Shown here: positions 51,016 to 62,646 of the stretch, one piece after another
Layout of the letters: every line of letters starts with the position of its first letter
Numbering within the stretch: position 1 is the stretch's first letter
Origin: Streptomyces sp. NRRL F-6492
Lineage (GTDB): Bacteria; Actinomycetota; Actinomycetes; Streptomycetales; Streptomycetaceae
DNA: 64,000 nt
Reading direction: 5' to 3'
Assembly: GCF_001280125.1 (NCBI RefSeq)
Contig: NZ_LGEG01000225.1
Coordinates: forward strand, 1-64,000
Notes under the pieces: model-generated
What the model saw: the letters and a program-made list of their open reading frames with translations, nothing else
Databases searched by the model: none
Told to the model about the DNA's origin: nothing
Translations under genes and position numbers: made by a program

Positions 51016-54000
51016 ATGCTCCTGCTGCTGTCGCACTCCGACACCGACCTGCTCAGCGCCCGCGCGGCCGGCGGCCCGGTCGCGTACCGGTTCGCCAACC
51101 CGTCCCGGCTCCCCCTGGCCGATCTCGACGGCCTCCTCGACGGCGCCGACCTCGTCGTCGTCCGGCTCCTCGGCGGGCTCCGTTCCTGGCAGGACGGGCT
51201 CAACGCGATCCGCGCCGCCGGAAAGCCGGTGGTCGTGCTCAGCGGCGAGCAGGCGCCCGACGCGCAGCTGATGGAGGCCTCCACCGTGCCCGTCGGCGTC
51301 GCCACCGAGGCGCACGCCTACCTGGCGCACGGCGGCCCCGCCAACCTGGAGCAGCTGGCCCGCTTCCTCTCCGACACCGTCCTGCTCACCGGCCACGGCT
51401 TCGAGGCCCCGGCCGCCGCCCCCACCTGGGGCCCGCTGGAGCGCACCCCGAAGGCCACCGAGGGCCCGACGATCGCCGTGCTCTACTACCGCGCCCACCA
51501 CATGAGCGGCAACACCGCCTTCGTCGGCGCCCTGTGCGACGCGGTCGAGGACGCCGGAGCACGCGCCCTCCCGCTGTACGTGGCGTCCCTGCGCGCCCCC
51601 GAGCCGGAGCTGCTCGACACCCTCCGCACCGCCGACGCGATCGTCACCACCGTGCTCGCGGCGGGCGGCACCAAGCCGGCCGAGGCGCAGGCCGGCGGCG
51701 ACGAGGAGGCCTGGGACGCGGGGGCGCTCGCCTCGCTCGACGTGCCGATCCTCCAGGCCCTGTGCCTGACCGGCTCCCGCGCCGCCTGGGAGGAGAACGA
51801 CGAGGGCCTCTCCCCGCTGGACGCCGCCAGCCAGGTCGCCGTCCCCGAGTTCGACGGGCGCCTGATCACCGTCCCGTTCTCCTTCAAGGAGATCGACGAG
51901 GACGGCCTGCCCGCGTACGTCGCGGACGCCGAGCGCGCGGCCCGCGTCGCCGGGATCGCCGTGCGGCACGCCCGCCTGCGGCACATCCCGAACGCCGAGA
52001 AGAGGCTGGCGCTCGTCCTCTCCGCGTACCCCACCAAGCACTCCCGCATCGGCAACGCCGTCGGGCTCGACACCCCCGCCTCCGCCGTCTCGCTGCTGCG
52101 CCGGCTGATCGAGGAGGGCTACGACTTCGGGCCCGCCGAGGACCTCCCCGGTCTGGTCTCGGGCGACGGCGACGAGCTGATCTACGCCCTCATCGAGGCC
52201 GGCGGCCACGACCAGGACTGGCTGACCGAGGAGCAGCTGGCCAGGAACCCGGTCCGCATCCCGGCCGCCGACTACAAGCGCTGGTACGCGACCCTGCCCG
52301 AGGAGCTGCGCACCCACGTCGAGGAGCACTGGGGCCCGGCGCCCGGCGAGATGTTCCTCGACCGGTCGCGGAACCCGGAGGGCGACATCGTGCTCGCCGC
52401 CCTGCGGCGCGGGAACCTCCTGGTCCTCATCCAGCCGCCGCGCGGCTTCGGCGAGAACCCGATCGCGATCTACCACGACCCCGACCTCCCGCCGTCCCAC
52501 CACTACCTGGCGGCCTACCGCTGGATCGCGGCCCGCGCCGAGGACGGCGGCTTCGGCGCCGACGCCATGGTGCACCTGGGCAAGCACGGCAACCTGGAGT
52601 GGCTGCCCGGCAAGAACGCCGGCCTGTCCGCCGCCTGCGGCCCGGACGCGGCCCTCGGCGACATCCCGCTGGTCTACCCGTTCCTGGTCAACGACCCGGG
52701 CGAGGGCACCCAGGCCAAGCGGCGCGTGCACGCCACCCTGGTCGACCACCTGGTGCCGCCGATGGCCCGCGCCGACTCGTACGGCGACATCGCGCGCCTG
52801 GAGCAGCTGCTCGACGAGTACGCGCAGATCTCCTCCATGGACCCGGCGAAGCTGCCCGCGATCCGCGCCCAGATCTGGACCCTGATCCAGGCCGCCAAGC
52901 TCGACCACGACCTCGGTCTGGAGGAGCGCCCGGAGGACGACGGCTTCGACGACTTCCTGCTGCACGTCGACGGCTGGCTGTGCGAGGTCAAGGACGCCCA
53001 GATCCGCGACGGCCTGCACGTCCTCGGCGGCGCCCCGGCCGGCGAGGCCCGGGTCAACCTGGTCCTCTCCATCCTGCGCGCCCGCCAGATCTGGGGCGGC
53101 ACGCAGGCGCTCCCCGGTCTGCGCGAGGCCCTGGGCCTGGACGAGTCGGCCGCGACCCGCACCACCGCCGACGAGGCGGAGGCGAAGGCGCGCGAGCTGG
53201 TCGAGGCGATGGAGGCGGCGGACTGGGCGGTGGACGCGGTCGAGTCGGTCGCGGCCGGCCACGGCCCCGACGTGCGGGCCGTGCTGCGGTTCGCCGCCGA
53301 GCAGGTCGTGCCGCGTCTGGCCGCCACCACCGACGAGCTGGCGCACGCCGTGCACGCGCTCGACGGCGGCTTCGTCCCGGCCGGTCCGTCCGGCTCCCCG
53401 CTGCGCGGTCTGGTCAACGTCCTGCCGACCGGCCGCAACTTCTACTCCGTCGACCCCAAGGCCGTCCCCTCCCGGCTCGCCTGGGAGACCGGCCAGGCGC
53501 TCGCGGACTCGCTCCTGGAGCGCTACCGCACCGACAACGGCGACTGGCCGACCTCGGTGGGCCTCTCGCTGTGGGGCACGAGCGCGATGCGCACCGCGGG
53601 CGACGACGTGGCCGAGGCGCTCGCCCTGCTCGGCGTCCGCCCGCTGTGGGACGAGGCCTCGCGCCGCGTGAACGGCCTGGAGCCGATCCCGCTCGCCGAG
53701 CTGGGCCGCCCGCGCGTCGACGTCACGCTGCGCATCTCGGGCTTCTTCCGCGACGCGTTCCCGCACGTCATCGGCCTCCTGGACGACGCCGTACGGCTGG
53801 TCGCCGGCCTGGACGAGCCCGCCGGGGACAACTACGTACGGGCGCACGCGCAGGCCGACCTCGCCGAGCACGGCGACGAGCGGCGCGCCACCACCCGCAT
53901 CTTCGGCTCCCGGCCGGGGACGTACGGCGCGGGCATCCTCCAGCTCATCGACTCCCGCGACTGGCGCACGGACGCCGACCTCGCCGAGGTGTACACGGTG

Positions 54001-54624
54001 TGGGGCGGCTACGCGTACGGGCGCGGGCTCGAAGGGCGCCCGGCGCGGGCCGAGATGGAGACCGCGTACAAGCGGATCGCGGTGGCCGCGAAGAACACGG
54101 ACACCCGCGAGCACGACATCGCGGACTCCGACGACTACTTCCAGTACCACGGCGGCATGGTCGCGACCGTCCGCGCGCTCAAGGGCACGGCCCCCGAGGC
54201 GTACATCGGCGACTCGACCCGCCCGGAGACCGTCCGCACCCGCACCCTGGTCGAGGAGACCTCCCGGGTCTTCCGCGCCCGCGTGGTCAACCCGCGCTGG
54301 ATCGAGGCGATGCGCCGCCACGGCTACAAGGGCGCGTTCGAGCTGGCGGCGACCGTCGACTACCTCTTCGGGTACGACGCCACGACCGGCGTGGTCGCGG
54401 ACTGGATGTACGACAAGCTGACGCAGGAGTACGTCCTCGACCCGGAGAACCAGGCCTTCCTGAAGGAGGCCAACCCCTGGGCCCTGCACGGCATCGCGGA
54501 ACGCCTCCTGGAGGCCGAGTCACGCGGCATGTGGGAGAAGCCGGACCCGGAGACGCTGGCCGCGCTGCGGCAGGTGTTCCTGGAGACGGAGGGCGACCTC
54601 GAAGAGGACGGCTCCGAGGACTGA
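51016..54624 (+). CDS. cobN: cobaltochelatase subunit CobN
   Basis: 1202 residues, the usual size. Magnesium/cobalt chelatase large subunit that inserts Co into hydrogenobyrinate a,c-diamide, with ATP-driven CobS and CobT-like subunits encoded elsewhere. Conserved stretches: [54 protein letters not shown] [40 protein letters not shown], and [16 protein letters not shown]. Controlled by the upstream riboswitch. Stop followed by a long inverted repeat. Confidence 0.95.
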   Translation: MLLLLSHSDTDLLSARAAGGPVAYRFANPSRLPLADLDGLLDGADLVVVRLLGGLRSWQDGLNAIRAAGKPVVVLSGEQAPDAQLMEASTVPVGVATEAHAYLAHGGPANLEQLARFLSDTVLLTGHGFEAPAAAPTWGPLERTPKATEGPTIAVLYYRAHHMSGNTAFVGALCDAVEDAGARALPLYVASLRAPEPELLDTLRTADAIVTTVLAAGGTKPAEAQAGGDEEAWDAGALASLDVPILQALCLTGSRAAWEENDEGLSPLDAASQVAVPEFDGRLITVPFSFKEIDEDGLPAYVADAERAARVAGIAVRHARLRHIPNAEKRLALVLSAYPTKHSRIGNAVGLDTPASAVSLLRRLIEEGYDFGPAEDLPGLVSGDGDELIYALIEAGGHDQDWLTEEQLARNPVRIPAADYKRWYATLPEELRTHVEEHWGPAPGEMFLDRSRNPEGDIVLAALRRGNLLVLIQPPRGFGENPIAIYHDPDLPPSHHYLAAYRWIAARAEDGGFGADAMVHLGKHGNLEWLPGKNAGLSAACGPDAALGDIPLVYPFLVNDPGEGTQAKRRVHATLVDHLVPPMARADSYGDIARLEQLLDEYAQISSMDPAKLPAIRAQIWTLIQAAKLDHDLGLEERPEDDGFDDFLLHVDGWLCEVKDAQIRDGLHVLGGAPAGEARVNLVLSILRARQIWGGTQALPGLREALGLDESAATRTTADEAEAKARELVEAMEAADWAVDAVESVAAGHGPDVRAVLRFAAEQVVPRLAATTDELAHAVHALDGGFVPAGPSGSPLRGLVNVLPTGRNFYSVDPKAVPSRLAWETGQALADSLLERYRTDNGDWPTSVGLSLWGTSAMRTAGDDVAEALALLGVRPLWDEASRRVNGLEPIPLAELGRPRVDVTLRISGFFRDAFPHVIGLLDDAVRLVAGLDEPAGDNYVRAHAQADLAEHGDERRATTRIFGSRPGTYGAGILQLIDSRDWRTDADLAEVYTVWGGYAYGRGLEGRPARAEMETAYKRIAVAAKNTDTREHDIADSDDYFQYHGGMVATVRALKGTAPEAYIGDSTRPETVRTRTLVEETSRVFRARVVNPRWIEAMRRHGYKGAFELAATVDYLFGYDATTGVVADWMYDKLTQEYVLDPENQAFLKEANPWALHGIAERLLEAESRGMWEKPDPETLAALRQVFLETEGDLEEDGSED

Positions 54625-54635
54625 CGCCCCCGGCG

Positions 54636-54700
54636 GTGACTTCACGAGGCCGCGAGACCGTGACACCACGGTCTCGCGGTCTCGCGGCCTCGTGGCGTCA
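54636..54700. terminator. long inverted repeat after cobN
   Basis: gtgacttcacgaggccgcga (54636-54655) pairs with the complement ending at 54700; one arm carries an extra gtctcgcg unit. The stem is long and GC-rich and probably ends both cobN and the convergent ABC-F gene. Confidence 0.65.
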
Positions 54701-54739
54701 CGGGGGCCGCCCTCTCGGCCCCCGCCCCTTCCTTCCCCT

Positions 54740-56374
<1,635 letters not shown>

Positions 56375-56386
56375 GGGCGAGTTAAA

Positions 56387-56400
56387 ACGAGACGTCTCGT
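56387..56400. promoter_or_regulatory. operator-like palindrome before the ABC-F gene
   Basis: acgagacgtctcgt is a perfect 14-bp palindrome 13 bp upstream of the ABC-F ATG. The half-site gtctcgt recurs just downstream (ctcgttgtctcg) and again near 56450 (cgtctcgtt). TetR-like repressors often bind such sites. Confidence 0.6.
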
Positions 56401-56472
56401 CTCGTTGTCTCGACCGTACCTCAGGAGAGGGCCCCCCGCAAGACGTTCCGTCTCGTTGGGTTCGCGGGGCGG

Positions 56473-56820
56473 TCAGGCGGAGGCTATGCGCAGGACCAGG
56501 GCGGCCGCCGCGAGCAGGGTGAGGACCGCCACCGGGACCACCGCGTAGTCCTTCGCGCGCAGGTGGGTGACGAGGGCGCCGAGGAAGTAGAGGACCACGC
56601 CGATCGCCGCCGCCGCACCGAGCGCGGGCACGGCGAGGCCCACGAGCAGGCCGATCGCGCCGGCCGCCTTCGCGGCGGCGAGCCAGGGGAACCAGGACTC
56701 GGGGACGCCGAGCTCGGACATGCTGCCGGTGATCTGCGGGTTGCGCGTGAAGGTGAAGAAGGCGGAGGCGGCGAGCGCGAGGGCGAGCAGGACGGCGACG
56801 ACGGCGTAGGCGATGAACAC
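56473..56820 (-). CDS. DoxX-like integral membrane protein
   Basis: 115 residues from GTG at 56820, with GGAG at good distance; a TTG at 56850 would add 10 residues. Four membrane helices and the family phrase ESWFPWLAAAKAAGAIGLLV. It diverges from a MarR-type gene, and the inverted repeat between them is probably the operator. Paralogue of the protein at 20411-20749. Confidence 0.88.
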   Translation of the reverse strand: MFIAYAVVAVLLALALAASAFFTFTRNPQITGSMSELGVPESWFPWLAAAKAAGAIGLLVGLAVPALGAAAAIGVVLYFLGALVTHLRAKDYAVVPVAVLTLLAAAALVLRIASA

Positions 56821-56848
56821 GGGGACGCTCCAACGATAAGTCGGCAAC

Positions 56849-56872
56849 AATCATTGAACTCTATCAACGATT
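56849..56872. promoter_or_regulatory. inverted repeat between the DoxX-like and MarR genes
   Basis: aatcattga (56849-56857) and atcaacgatt (56863-56872) are inverted repeats with one mismatch, AT-rich, in the 83-bp divergent gap. Classical place for a MarR operator controlling both genes. Confidence 0.6.
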
Positions 56873-56903
56873 CCTCTCGCTCCACAATAGGGCCGCTGTT
56901 ACG

Positions 56904-57359
56904 GTGGACGACATGGCAGCAGCCCTCCCGAACGACCGCCTCGGCTTCCTCCTCTCCTTCCGCGGAGAGCTCACCGGTGCGCGCATCCGCACCGCCCTGG
57001 GCGTCGCCGGGCTGCACCCGAGGAGCGTGATGACGCTCATGCAGCTCGCCCCCGGCGCCATGAGCCAGCGGGACCTGGCCGCCGCCATGGAGGTCGATCC
57101 CAGTCAACTGGTCGCGATCCTCAATGAGTTGGAGGACCAGGGGCTCGCTGAGCGGCGGCGCGACCCGGCCGACCGGCGCCGGCACATCGTGGAGATCACG
57201 CGGACGGGCGCGGCCGCCCTGGAGCGGGTCGACACGGCGGTGAACGCGGCGGAGCGGGAGCTCTTCGGCGACCTCACCGACGCCGAACAGGCCCTGCTGC
57301 GCAGCCTGCTGGACCGGGTCGTCGTCGACCCGGCCGACCACGCGTGCGGGGAGGGGTAG
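56904..57359 (+). CDS. MarR family transcriptional regulator
   Basis: 151 residues from GTG at 56904; ATG at 56913 would also serve. Winged-helix core: GAMSQRDLAAAMEVDPSQLV, AILNELEDQGLAERRRDPAD and RRRHIVEITRTGAAALERVD. It should bind DNA as a dimer and repress itself and the divergent DoxX-like gene until a ligand, perhaps a phenolic or oxidant, is bound. Its 3' end overlaps a small tandem repeat. Confidence 0.93.
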   Translation: MDDMAAALPNDRLGFLLSFRGELTGARIRTALGVAGLHPRSVMTLMQLAPGAMSQRDLAAAMEVDPSQLVAILNELEDQGLAERRRDPADRRRHIVEITRTGAAALERVDTAVNAAERELFGDLTDAEQALLRSLLDRVVVDPADHACGEG

Positions 57360-57383
57360 GTCCGGCCGACCACGCGTGCGGGG
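57334..57383. repeat. tandem repeat over the MarR stop codon
   Basis: ccggccgaccacgcgtgcgg appears at 57332-57351 and again about 30 bp later at 57362-57381, a recent local duplication. The first copy codes for the last residues of the MarR protein. Confidence 0.6.
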
Positions 57384-57504
57384 CCGGGTGGGTCCGGCCG
57401 GTCGCGAACGCGGGGCCGGCGGGGTGCGCCGGATCGGGCGGCGATGAGTTCCGGCGCGGCCGGGAGTCCACCCCCATGACCGTCCCACCACCGAGGAGAC
57501 CGCC

Positions 57505-58380
57505 ATGGCCGAGACCGACACCAGGACCCTGGACACCGCCGGAGCCACCCTGCGCTACGACGTGCGCCCCGGCACGGAAACCGGCGAGCCGCCCCTCCTG
57601 CTCATCGGGTCCCCCATGGACGCGACCGGCTTCACCACCCTCGCCTCCCACTTCCCCGACCGGACCGTCGTGACGTACGACCCGCGCGGGGTGTCCCGCA
57701 GCGTCCGTACCGACGGGGCGGCGGAGACGCTCCCCGAGGAGCACGCCGACGACCTGGCCCGGCTGGTCGAGGCGCTCGGCGCCGGCCCCGTGGACGTCTT
57801 CGCGAGCAGCGGCGGCGCCGTCAACGCCCTCGCCCTGGTCGCCCGGCGCGGCGACCTGGTGCGCACCCTCGTCGCGCACGAACCCCCGACGGCCCGGGTC
57901 GTTCCCGACCGGGAGGCGGCCCTCGCGGCCTGCGCGGACGTCCGCGCCACCTATCTGCGGGAGGGCTGGGGGCCCGCGATGGCCAAGTTCCTCGCGCTGA
58001 CGGCGCACCAGGGCCCCTTCCCCGCGGACTGGGCCGAGGGGCCCGCCCCCTCCCCGGCCGCGTTCGGCCTGCCGGCCGAGGACGACGGCTCCCGCGAGGA
58101 CCCGCTGCTCGGCCAGAACATCCGCGGCTGCACCGGCCATCTGCCCGACTTCGCCGCCCTGCGCGCCGCGCCGACCCGGATCGTCGTCGCCGCGGGGAAG
58201 GAGTCCGAGGGCACGTTCGCCGCGCGCGCCGCGGCCGCCGTTGCGGAGGGGCTCGGGACCCCGCTCGCCGTCTTCCCGAGCCACCACGCCGGCTTCCTGG
58301 GCGGCGAGTTCGGGCAGCACGGCGCCCCGGAGGAGTTCGCCGGGGCGCTGCGGGCCGCCCTGGACGACGACGACAACTGA
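57505..58380 (+). CDS. alpha/beta hydrolase
   Basis: 291 residues. PPLLLIGSPMDATGFTTLAS begins the fold; nucleophile elbow VFASSGGAVNALAL (Ser at about 114), and a late His in FPSHHAGFLGGEFG. The elbow SSGG rather than GxSxG is typical of a Streptomyces subgroup. Substrate unknown. The gap from the MarR gene is 145 bp with the repeat above. Confidence 0.88.
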   Translation: MAETDTRTLDTAGATLRYDVRPGTETGEPPLLLIGSPMDATGFTTLASHFPDRTVVTYDPRGVSRSVRTDGAAETLPEEHADDLARLVEALGAGPVDVFASSGGAVNALALVARRGDLVRTLVAHEPPTARVVPDREAALAACADVRATYLREGWGPAMAKFLALTAHQGPFPADWAEGPAPSPAAFGLPAEDDGSREDPLLGQNIRGCTGHLPDFAALRAAPTRIVVAAGKESEGTFAARAAAAVAEGLGTPLAVFPSHHAGFLGGEFGQHGAPEEFAGALRAALDDDDN

Positions 58381-58438
58381 CCGGACCGGCCCGACTGACC
58401 CCACTGACCGGACCGGCCCGAACGGCCCGACCGGTCCT

Positions 58439-58476
58439 GCGAACGCGGCGGCAGTGCCCACTGCCGCCGCGTTCGC
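58439..58476 (+). terminator. terminator after the alpha/beta hydrolase
   Basis: gcgaacgcggcggcagtg (58439-58456) pairs perfectly with cactgccgccgcgttcgc (58459-58476), 18-bp stem. Confidence 0.8.
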
Positions 58477-58502
58477 GTTCCCCGCACCCTTCACAAGGCT
58501 CA

Positions 58503-58525
58503 TTGTTCTAGTAGAGTGCGAACAA
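58503..58525. promoter_or_regulatory. operator-promoter of the DUF1648-GntR operon
   Basis: ttgttc (58503-58508) and gaacaa (58520-58525) are exact inverted repeats. Between them lies TAGAGT (58512-58517), a good -10 box. A GntR/YtrA-type repressor bound here would cover the promoter; such a regulator is encoded two genes on in the same operon. Confidence 0.65.
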
Positions 58526-58536
58526 GGGAGGTTTTC

Positions 58537-59490
58537 ATGAACCGTGCAACACCTCGTCTCCGCGCGCTCGCCGCGCTCCCCTTCGCCCTCTCGCTCACCG
58601 CGTACCTGCTGGTGCTCGCCCTCTGGTACGACCGGCTCCCCGACCCCCTCGCCACCCACTTCGGCCCCGACGGCGGGGGCCGTGCCGACGGCTTCACCGA
58701 CCGCGCCGCCTACGCGGTCGTCAGCACGGTCCTGCTCCTCGGCCTCGCCGCCGGCTGGAACCTCTTCGTCCGCCGCACCGCCCTCTGGGGCGCCTGGGCC
58801 ACGGCCGGCTTCACCGGGGCGCTGCTCGTCCTGGTCCTGCGGGACAACCTGGACGCCGCCGACGCGGCCGAGGTCGTCTCCCCCCTCGCCGATCTCACCG
58901 TCGCGGCCGCCGTCGCCGCCGTCCTCGCCCTCGCGGGCCTGGCCCTGACCCGGCTCGTCCCCGAGGAGGAGCCGGCCCCCGGCCCCGGCGCCACGGACGG
59001 CCCCCGGCTCCCGCTCGGCCCGAGCGAGGTCGCCGGCTGGTCCCGCGCCACCGGCTCCCGGACCCTCACCGCCCTCGCGGTCCTCGCCCTCGCCGCCGTC
59101 CCCGCCACCCTGCTCCTGGCCCCGTGGCCCGAGGCCTGGCTCGCCCTCCTGGGCCTGGTGGTCGGGGTGCCGGGACTCGCCCTCGCCCGCGTCCGGGTCA
59201 CCGTCGACCGGCGCGGCCTCACCGTCCGGCCCGCCCTCGTCCCCCGGCCCCGCGTCCGCGTCCCGCTCGCCGAGGTCGCGGGCGCCACCGTCCGCGACGT
59301 CGACCCCGTCTCCGAGTTCGGCGGCTGGGGCTACCGGGTGCGGCTCCGGCGCACGGGCGTCATCCTGCGCTCCGGCGAAGCCCTCGTCGTACGGCGGGAC
59401 GGCGGGCGCGAGTTCGCGGTCACCGTGTCCGACGCGCGCACCGCGGCCGCCCTCCTCAACACCCTCGTCGAGCGGCGTGGGAGGCTCTGA
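58537..59490 (+). CDS. DUF1648 domain membrane protein
   Basis: 317 residues from ATG at 58537, with GGGAGG just upstream. DUF1648 phrase near the start (ALWYDRLPDPLATHFGPDGG, RADGFTDRAAYAVVS), membrane helices at about 15-32, 60-80, 88-105, 118-135, 180-197 and 203-218, then a cytoplasmic PH-like domain (LAEVAGATVRDVDPVSEFGG). Paired almost always with GntR/YtrA regulators; thought to act in envelope stress but not proven. Confidence 0.88.
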   Translation: MNRATPRLRALAALPFALSLTAYLLVLALWYDRLPDPLATHFGPDGGGRADGFTDRAAYAVVSTVLLLGLAAGWNLFVRRTALWGAWATAGFTGALLVLVLRDNLDAADAAEVVSPLADLTVAAAVAAVLALAGLALTRLVPEEEPAPGPGATDGPRLPLGPSEVAGWSRATGSRTLTALAVLALAAVPATLLLAPWPEAWLALLGLVVGVPGLALARVRVTVDRRGLTVRPALVPRPRVRVPLAEVAGATVRDVDPVSEFGGWGYRVRLRRTGVILRSGEALVVRRDGGREFAVTVSDARTAAALLNTLVERRGRL

Positions 59491-59492
59491 CC

Positions 59493-59849
59493 GTGCTCTT
59501 CCGCGTCGACCCGGCCTCGGCCGTCCCCCTCGGTGACCAGATCGCCGCCTGCGTCCGGGGGGCGCTCGCCGACGGCTCGGCCGCCCCCGGCGAACGCCTC
59601 CCGGCCGCCCGGGAGCTCGCCGACTCCCTCGGCGTCAACGTCCACACCGTCCTCCGCGGCTACCAGCGGCTGCGCGAGGAGGGCCTGATCGAACTCCGCC
59701 GGGGCCGGGGCGCGATCGTCGTCCCCGGCGCCACCGCCCCCGACCGGGCCCGCCTGGTCTCCCGGCTCCGCGAGGCGGCGGCGGAGGCCCGCGAACTGGG
59801 CCTCTCGGAGGCGGAGTTCCTGGACCTGGCGCGCACGAGCCTGGGGTAG
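59493..59849 (+). CDS. GntR family (YtrA-type) regulator
   Basis: 118 residues from GTG at 59493, 2 bp after the DUF1648 gene. Winged helix at 1-75 (VPLGDQIAACVRGALADGSA, LPAARELADSLGVNVHTVLR, GYQRLREEGLIELRRGRGA); the short helical C-terminus of about 40 residues defines the YtrA group. Probable autorepressor through the inverted repeat at 58503-58525. Confidence 0.92.
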   Translation: MLFRVDPASAVPLGDQIAACVRGALADGSAAPGERLPAARELADSLGVNVHTVLRGYQRLREEGLIELRRGRGAIVVPGATAPDRARLVSRLREAAAEARELGLSEAEFLDLARTSLG

Positions 59850-59929
59850 GGACCCGCCCGCACCCCGCCCCGCCCCGTACCCCGCCCGCGCCCCGTACCC
59901 GTATCCGTATCCGTATCCGCCCCCGTGCC

Positions 59930-60889
59930 TCAGGCCAGCTCGCGCACCGGCGCCCCCGCCAGGAACGCCTCGACGTCCTCGACCGCCTGCCCGAAGTACC
60001 GCCCGTAGTTCCCCTCCGTCACGTACCCGAGGTGGGGGAGGGCCAGGACGTTCGGCAGGGTCCGCAGCGGGTCGTCCGCGGGCAGCGGCTCGGTGTCGTA
60101 GACGTCGAGCCCCGCCCCCGCGATCCACCCCTCGCGCAGCGCCCGCAGCAGCGCCCCGCCGTCGACCAGTCCGGCCCGGGAGGTGTTGACGAGGTACGCG
60201 GACGGGCGCATCGCCCGCAGCTCGGGCTCCCCGACCAGGCCCCGGGTGCGGTCGGAGAGCACCAGGTGCAGCGACACGAAGTCGCCCTCGGCCATCAGCT
60301 CCCGCAGGTCCTTCACGTACCGCGCCCCGTGCTCGGCGGCCCGCTCCTCCGTCAGGCGCGGGCTCCAGGCGGCGACGTCCATGCCGAAGGCGAGGCCGAT
60401 CCGGGCCACTCGGGCGCCGATCCTGCCGAGGCCGACGAGTCCCAGGGTCCGGCCGGCCAGGTCGCTGCCGACGGTGGACTGCCAGGGCCCGCCCTCCCGC
60501 ACCGCCCGCGCCTCGGCCGGCACGTGCCGGGCCAGGCCGAGCAGGAGCGCCCAGGTCAGCTCGGTCGGCGGGGTGGAGCCGCTCTCCGTGCCGCAGACGG
60601 TGACGCCCCGGGCGCGGGCGGCGGCGACGTCGATCGAGGCGTTGCGCGGGCCGGAGGTGATCAGGAGCCGCAGCCGGGGCAGCCGGTCGAGGAGCGCGGC
60701 GTCGACGGGGGTCCGCTCCCGCATGACGACGAGGATCTCGCAGTCCCCGACGGCGTCGGCGAGCGCGTCCCGGTCGTCGAGGTGCTCGCGCAGGACGCGC
60801 ACCTCGACGCGGTCGGCGAGCGGGCTCCAGTCGGCGGAGGCGAGGGCGACGCCCTGGTAGTCGTCGAGTACGGCGCAGCGCAGCTTCAT
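59930..60889 (-). CDS. D-2-hydroxyacid dehydrogenase family protein
   Basis: 319 residues. NAD-binding Rossmann motif GLVGLGRIGARVARIGLAFG, substrate-binding Arg in YLVNTSRAGLVDGGALLRAL, Glu in LDVYDTEPLPADDP, and catalytic His in NVLALPHLGYVTEGNYGRYF. It belongs to the SerA/glycerate dehydrogenase superfamily, without an ACT domain. The exact substrate is unknown. Downstream lies a short run of ccgtat repeats. Confidence 0.92.
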   Translation of the reverse strand: MKLRCAVLDDYQGVALASADWSPLADRVEVRVLREHLDDRDALADAVGDCEILVVMRERTPVDAALLDRLPRLRLLITSGPRNASIDVAAARARGVTVCGTESGSTPPTELTWALLLGLARHVPAEARAVREGGPWQSTVGSDLAGRTLGLVGLGRIGARVARIGLAFGMDVAAWSPRLTEERAAEHGARYVKDLRELMAEGDFVSLHLVLSDRTRGLVGEPELRAMRPSAYLVNTSRAGLVDGGALLRALREGWIAGAGLDVYDTEPLPADDPLRTLPNVLALPHLGYVTEGNYGRYFGQAVEDVEAFLAGAPVRELA

Positions 60890-60928
60890 GAGGGCATGAT
60901 CGCGTACGCCTCCGTCCGGGGAAACGGG

Positions 60929-62212
60929 TCAGGCCTCCTGGGGGAACTCCTTCTCCACCCGGGCCGGGACGAGCGCCGCTCCCGCGATCAGCCCGACCGC
61001 GATCGTCGTGACGATCGTGACGAAGTCCATGAGGTCGCGGAAGCCGTGCAGGACGTGCCCGCCCGCCAGCGAGGTGAGCGCCCGCAGCCCCAGGGAGCCG
61101 GCGGTGAGGGTGAAGAAGCCGCCCAGGAAGAGCACGAGCCGGGGCGGGCGCCCGGCCGGCCGGGAGAGGAGGTCCGCCGCCGCGGCGAGGGCCGTCGCGG
61201 CGACGAAGGTGCCCGCGACCTCCCCGACCAGGGCCGTGCCCGCCGCCTGCGCCCCGAGCGCCAGGTACACCAGGCCCGTCAGCCATCCCGCGACCCGCCA
61301 CGGCACCCCGAAGGCGAGGATCAGGCCCGCCGTGAACACCGCCCAGCTCCCCGCGATCACCCACGGGGACAGGTCCGGGTCCCCGGTGGTGTCGAAGAGG
61401 GCGCCGGTCGGGGTGCCCGTGACGGCCACGCCGAGCAGCACGCCCACGTACAGCTGGAGGAGCAGGACCAGGGCGTAGACGAGGCGGACGGCGCCGGTCG
61501 TCAGGAAGCCGCCGACGAGTTCGGCGGCGGCCGCGCTGAGCAGGTCGCCGGGCACGAAGAAGAAGAGCGCCGGAAGCATGATCATCACCGGCCCGCCGTG
61601 GCCGCTCTCCGGCCGGAGCGCTCCGAGCGTCACCAGGGAGACCAGGGTGGCGGCGAGCAGCGGCAGGACCCGGGCGAGGCGCGGGTGCCCCTCGGAGAGG
61701 ACGGTGAGCGTCGCGACCAGGGCGGCGAGCAGGGCGGTGGTGCCGATCTCGTACCAGGTGGCCTGTACGGCGGGGGCGAAGCCGACGGCGAAGAGGACGA
61801 TGCCGAGGAGCCGCGCCGGGCGGGGCACGGGGGAGGGCAGCGCCTCGATCCGCCGCAGCCCGGCCGTCGCCTCGGGCAGGGCGGGCCGCTCGGTCCGCAG
61901 CCGCTCGACGAACTCCTTGAGGGCGACGGCCCGGTCGAGCCGGGCGACGTCGGGGAAGGCCGTGACGGTGGAGGTGAGGGTGCGGCCCCCGGCGGTCACG
62001 GACAGCACGGCGCCGTCCGCGACGACCACGGTCTCGGCCCGCCCGCCGTACGTCCGGGCGAGGCCCCGGACGATCCGGTCGACCCCTTCGGCGCCCTCGC
62101 CGCTGAACCGCAGCATGAAGCGGGCGAGTTCGCGGAGGAAGTCGTGCAGGGCGTCCGGGTCGGGCGCCGGGACGCCGTCCGGCGACGGCGGGGCCGGCAC
62201 CCCGCCGCTCAC
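60929..62212 (-). CDS. ThrE-type threonine/serine exporter family protein
   Basis: 427 residues from GTG at 62212, overlapping the upstream stop as GTGA. The N-terminal ThrE domain is cytoplasmic (FLRELARFMLRFSGEGAEGV, VVADGAVLSVTAGGR). From about 130 onward there are ten membrane helices, including MIMLPALFFFVPGDLLSAAA with the conserved P-G-D. ThrE homologues export threonine and serine. Third gene of a permease-exporter operon. Confidence 0.9.
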   Translation of the reverse strand: MSGGVPAPPSPDGVPAPDPDALHDFLRELARFMLRFSGEGAEGVDRIVRGLARTYGGRAETVVVADGAVLSVTAGGRTLTSTVTAFPDVARLDRAVALKEFVERLRTERPALPEATAGLRRIEALPSPVPRPARLLGIVLFAVGFAPAVQATWYEIGTTALLAALVATLTVLSEGHPRLARVLPLLAATLVSLVTLGALRPESGHGGPVMIMLPALFFFVPGDLLSAAAAELVGGFLTTGAVRLVYALVLLLQLYVGVLLGVAVTGTPTGALFDTTGDPDLSPWVIAGSWAVFTAGLILAFGVPWRVAGWLTGLVYLALGAQAAGTALVGEVAGTFVAATALAAAADLLSRPAGRPPRLVLFLGGFFTLTAGSLGLRALTSLAGGHVLHGFRDLMDFVTIVTTIAVGLIAGAALVPARVEKEFPQEA

Positions 62213-62646
62213 CGGCGTACGGTGCCGTCGGTCTTCAGGTCGGCCAGCTCGTCGTCGAACTCGTCGAGCTTGTCCGGGCAGTAGACCTGAAGGACGATCC
62301 GCTCGGCCTCGACGGCCTTGCCGTCGGAGATGACGGGCCGCTGGCCGGGCCCGGTGGCGCCGTTGGACTGCTGGATCTTCCACAGCGCCGTCTTCAGGGC
62401 GTTGCCCGGCGCCTCGCAGACCTGCCCGCCGTCCGTGCCGAGCAGCCGCTCGACGGTGTCCGTGTCGGGGGACGGGTATCCGGCCCTGACCAGCTCCTCC
62501 TGGAGCCGGTTGGCCTTGGACAGCGTCTCGTTGTTCCGCTTCACGGACTCGTAGCGGATCAGGCCGGTGACGACGAGGGCGACCAGGATCAGGATCGACC
62601 CCCAGTAGATCCACCGGTGCTCGGAGGCGAAGCGGGTGGGGCTCAT
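62209..62646 (-). CDS. single-pass membrane protein between permease and exporter
   Basis: 145 residues from ATG at 62646. One membrane helix at about 14-31 (YWGSILILVALVVTGLIRYE), then an extracytoplasmic domain with two cysteines (QVCEAPGNALKTALWKIQQS, VLQVYCPDKLDEFDDELADL) that could pair. ATGA and GTGA overlaps with both neighbours mean that the three proteins are made together. No known family; perhaps an accessory subunit or a sensor of transport. Confidence 0.8.
   Translation of the reverse strand: MSPTRFASEHRWIYWGSILILVALVVTGLIRYESVKRNNETLSKANRLQEELVRAGYPSPDTDTVERLLGTDGGQVCEAPGNALKTALWKIQQSNGATGPGQRPVISDGKAVEAERIVLQVYCPDKLDEFDDELADLKTDGTVRR

Noticed and set aside
50655..51305. Upstream extension of the small membrane gene at 50208
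   Set aside because: The extension crosses the cobalamin riboswitch and cobN start in antisense; the GTG at 50654 has a near-perfect ribosome site.
48175..54489. 2104-codon open frame on minus across cobN
   Set aside because: It is antisense to cobN and its riboswitch. The Arg/Gly/Val-rich translation has no domains until it enters the real cobH frame; such frames are common in 72% GC DNA.
59860..59930. CRISPR-like repeat run
   Set aside because: Only short ccgtat/ccgccc unit repeats of six bases without spacers; simple sequence slippage.
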